Assembly: GCA_013823505.1 (NCBI GenBank)
Contig: PNMH01000113.1
Span: forward strand, 1-9,540
Reading direction: 5' to 3'
Length of the DNA: 9,540 nt
From: Polaromonas sp.
GTDB taxonomy: Bacteria; Pseudomonadota; Gammaproteobacteria; Burkholderiales; Burkholderiaceae
The first letter of the stretch is position 1, and the number at the start of each line of letters is the position of its first letter. The translations under genes were made by a program, and so were the position numbers. This document shows positions 7,959 through 9,540 of this stretch, piece after piece. The notes under the pieces are model-generated. The model was not told where the DNA came from. It saw only the letters and a list, made by a program, of their open reading frames with translations, and did not search any database.

Positions 7959-7992
7959 CGCGGTGACGCGAGCAGGCCGCGGGAAGCGGCCT
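7959..7992 (-). other. Two tandem GC-rich hairpins filling the tyrA-aroA gap
   Basis: AGGCCGC-GGGAA-GCGGCCT (7974-7992) is a perfect 7-bp stem with a 5-nt loop whose outer base is the last base of the tyrA TGA. CGCG-GTGA-CGCG (7959-7970) is a 4-bp hairpin ending 1 nt before the aroA ATG. No U-run follows, so it is not an ordinary terminator, and no Shine-Dalgarno sequence lies in the gap. It may slow or couple translation, or stabilise or process the mRNA; function is inferred. Confidence 0.5.
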
Positions 7993-8873
7993 CAGCCCTG
8001 GGGCTTGATGGCGGACATGCGCCAATGGGCGCGGGCACTGCTGGCTTGATCGATGAGGGCCTCCAGCGCATCCGGGTTGTCGGCGTTGATGGCGGTTTCC
8101 AGCGCATGCAGGGCGCGCTGGAACATGCGCGACTGCGCCAGCAGTTCTTCGCGGTTGGACATCAGGATGTCGCGCCAGACGACCGGGTCGCTGGCGGCAA
8201 TGCGGGTGAAATCGCGAAAGCCCGGTCCAGCCAGCGAAAGGAAATCTTCGGCCTGCGGTTGGCTGTGGATGCCGTTCATCAAGGCAAACGCCACCAGGTG
8301 TGGCAGATGGCTCACCGCGGCATAAGCCGCGTCGTGTGCCTCGGGCGACATCTGTTTGACATGGCAGCCCAGTGCGGTCCAGACCTTGTGCGCTTTCTCC
8401 AGCTGTGCGGTGAGTGTGCGTTCGATCGGCGTGAGGATGACCTGTCGGCCTTTGTACAGATCGGGATCGGCATGGTCGACGCCGGCGAGTTCCTTGCCTG
8501 CGATCGGGTGCGTGGGCACGAAAACGCCCACCTGGTCCTTCAACACACGGCGCGCGGCGTCGATCACTTCGCGTTTGGTGGACCCCACGTCCATGATTAA
8601 AACGTCGCCGCGCACCAAGTGGCGGATAGCCTTGAAGGTGGCTTCGGTGGCCGACACCGGCACGGCCAGCAGCACCAGATCGGCGCCCGACACGGCCAGC
8701 AACGCAGAGGGCGCTTCCACGTCGATCACGCCCAACTGACGTGCTCGTTCCGTGGTCGAAGGCGACTTGCTGTAGCCGACCACACGCTTGACCAAGCCCG
8801 CGCGCTTGAGGGCCAGCGCAAACGAGCCGCCCATCATCCCGCAGCCGATCAATCCCAGTTGTTCAAACATCAT
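7992..8873 (-). CDS. tyrA: Prephenate dehydrogenase (TyrA)
   Basis: 293 residues, cytoplasmic, converting prephenate to 4-hydroxyphenylpyruvate with NAD(P)+ for tyrosine synthesis. The N-terminal Rossmann fold shows [16 protein letters not shown] (Gly10-x-Gly12-x2-Gly15). DVGSTK (95-100) and THPIAGKE (121-128) follow, the latter holding the family His. The C-terminal helical dimer domain has [12 protein letters not shown] (187-198) and [18 protein letters not shown]. There is no chorismate mutase domain and no C-terminal ACT domain, so it is the short monofunctional form. An arogenate-using relative cannot be told apart by eye. The start is set at MMFEQLG because its ATG overlaps the pheA stop (ATGA, 4 nt), a classic coupled arrangement, with GGTG 5 nt upstream; a longer 335-residue reading would lie inside pheA. 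The pheA-tyrA pair sends prephenate to phenylalanine or tyrosine from one transcript. Confidence 0.95.
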   Translation of the reverse strand: MMFEQLGLIGCGMMGGSFALALKRAGLVKRVVGYSKSPSTTERARQLGVIDVEAPSALLAVSGADLVLLAVPVSATEATFKAIRHLVRGDVLIMDVGSTKREVIDAARRVLKDQVGVFVPTHPIAGKELAGVDHADPDLYKGRQVILTPIERTLTAQLEKAHKVWTALGCHVKQMSPEAHDAAYAAVSHLPHLVAFALMNGIHSQPQAEDFLSLAGPGFRDFTRIAASDPVVWRDILMSNREELLAQSRMFQRALHALETAINADNPDALEALIDQASSARAHWRMSAIKPQG

Positions 8874-9540
8874 TCGTTCACCGGGTATGCGCCCAGGACC
8901 TTGTAGAAAGCGCACAGACCCTGGAGTTCTTGCAGTGCGGCAGCCACATGGGGCTGCGATGGATGGCCGGCGATGTCGATGTAGAAGTAGTACTCCCACT
9001 GCCCCGACTTGGCTGGGCGCGATTCGAAGCGCGTCATCGACACGCCGTTGTTCTTCAGTGGTACCAACAGGTCATGCACCGCACCGGGTCGGTTGGGCAC
9101 CGACACCACCAGACTCGTGCAGTCGCGGCCCGAAGCCGGCGGCATGGCCAGCGTCTGTGGCAGGGCGATCACGGCAAAGCGCGTGCGGTTGTAGGCCTCG
9201 TCCTGGATGGCGTGCGAGACGATGTGCAGCCCGAACTGGGCCGCAGCGCGTTCGCTGGCAATGCCGGCCCAAGCGGGGTTGGTGGCTGCCAGACGTGCCC
9301 CTTCGGCATTGCTGGACACAGCCCTTTTTTCAGCTTTTGGCAGGTGCTGAGACAGCCAGTTCTGGCATTGCGCCAGGGCCTGGGGATGCGCCATGACGAC
9401 CTCAATGCCGTCCAGCGTGTTGAGCTGGCGCAACAAATTGTGGCGAATCAGCATGCTCACCTCGCCGACCACGTGCACGGGGGAGCGCAGGAACAGATCC
9501 AGCGACCGGGCCACCACGCCTTCGGTGGAATTTTCCATGC
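8870..9540 (-). CDS. pheA: Prephenate dehydratase with ACT domain, C-terminal part (5' end outside window)
   Basis: The last 222 complete codons of a gene entering from the right edge. The visible part starts inside the catalytic domain at ENSTEGVVARSLDLFL, a conserved family motif, so the Met at the edge is internal and not a start. SSNAEGARLAA and NRTRFAVI (catalytic Thr-Arg-Phe, visible 119-121) follow. An ACT regulatory domain occupies about 140-215, with PGAVHDLL in place of the usual GAL motif and FESRPAKSGQWEYYFYID containing ESRP. In the family this domain binds phenylalanine for feedback inhibition. The enzyme decarboxylates and dehydrates prephenate to phenylpyruvate. Betaproteobacterial versions usually carry an N-terminal chorismate mutase domain (P-protein), which would lie outside the window and cannot be confirmed. 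The protein ends GAYPVNE, with its TGA overlapping the tyrA start. Confidence 0.95.
   Translation of the reverse strand, partial: MENSTEGVVARSLDLFLRSPVHVVGEVSMLIRHNLLRQLNTLDGIEVVMAHPQALAQCQNWLSQHLPKAEKRAVSSNAEGARLAATNPAWAGIASERAAAQFGLHIVSHAIQDEAYNRTRFAVIALPQTLAMPPASGRDCTSLVVSVPNRPGAVHDLLVPLKNNGVSMTRFESRPAKSGQWEYYFYIDIAGHPSQPHVAAALQELQGLCAFYKVLGAYPVNE

Noticed and set aside
9321..9332. A6G run in pheA (coding strand) as a slippery frameshift site
   Set aside because: The zero frame is GAA-AAA-AGG, which does not match the X-XXY-YYZ register, and the normal frame encodes a complete ACT domain downstream.

Overview
The window is a high-GC stretch of a bacterial chromosome. Gene order and protein style (PheA-TyrA-AroA/Cmk-RpsA-IhfB-LapA-LapB, with AroA and Cmk fused) point to a betaproteobacterium of the order Burkholderiales, most likely family Comamonadaceae. 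That placement is inferred from remembered synteny and protein character, not from a database search. I see no mobile element, integrase, tRNA, rRNA, CRISPR array or phage gene.

Layout. Positions 2-2047 (+) hold the C-terminal 681 codons of a large 5-oxoprolinase / hydantoinase-type protein that enters from the left edge. Positions 2048-2161 are a short convergent gap filled by a strong two-part inverted repeat, probably a bidirectional terminator. From 2162 to the right edge everything lies on the minus strand, so transcription runs right to left: pheA (partial), tyrA, a fused aroA-cmk, rpsA, ihfB, lapA, lapB. Spacing is tight: pheA/tyrA overlap by 4 nt, lapA/lapB by 11 nt, and tyrA is 34 nt from aroA-cmk. 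Wider gaps precede rpsA (185 nt), ihfB (94 nt from its preferred start) and lapA (59 nt).

How the genes work together. The upstream part serves aromatic amino acid synthesis: AroA makes EPSP on the way to chorismate, PheA converts prephenate to phenylpyruvate, and TyrA converts prephenate towards tyrosine. The CMP kinase half of the fusion supplies (d)CDP for nucleotide synthesis. RpsA (ribosomal protein S1) and IhfB (integration host factor beta) serve translation and nucleoid architecture. LapA and LapB are inner-membrane proteins of lipopolysaccharide assembly and LpxC turnover control. It is a conserved housekeeping cluster, not an accessory island.

I found no convincing new system. The points worth a second look are the single-polypeptide AroA-Cmk fusion, a structured rpsA leader (9-bp closing stem plus an inner 6-bp hairpin), tandem GC-rich hairpins filling the tyrA/aroA gap, a TTG start for lapA and a T8 homopolymer inside it, a nested hairpin in the rpsA-ihfB gap, and the terminator where the two transcription units converge.
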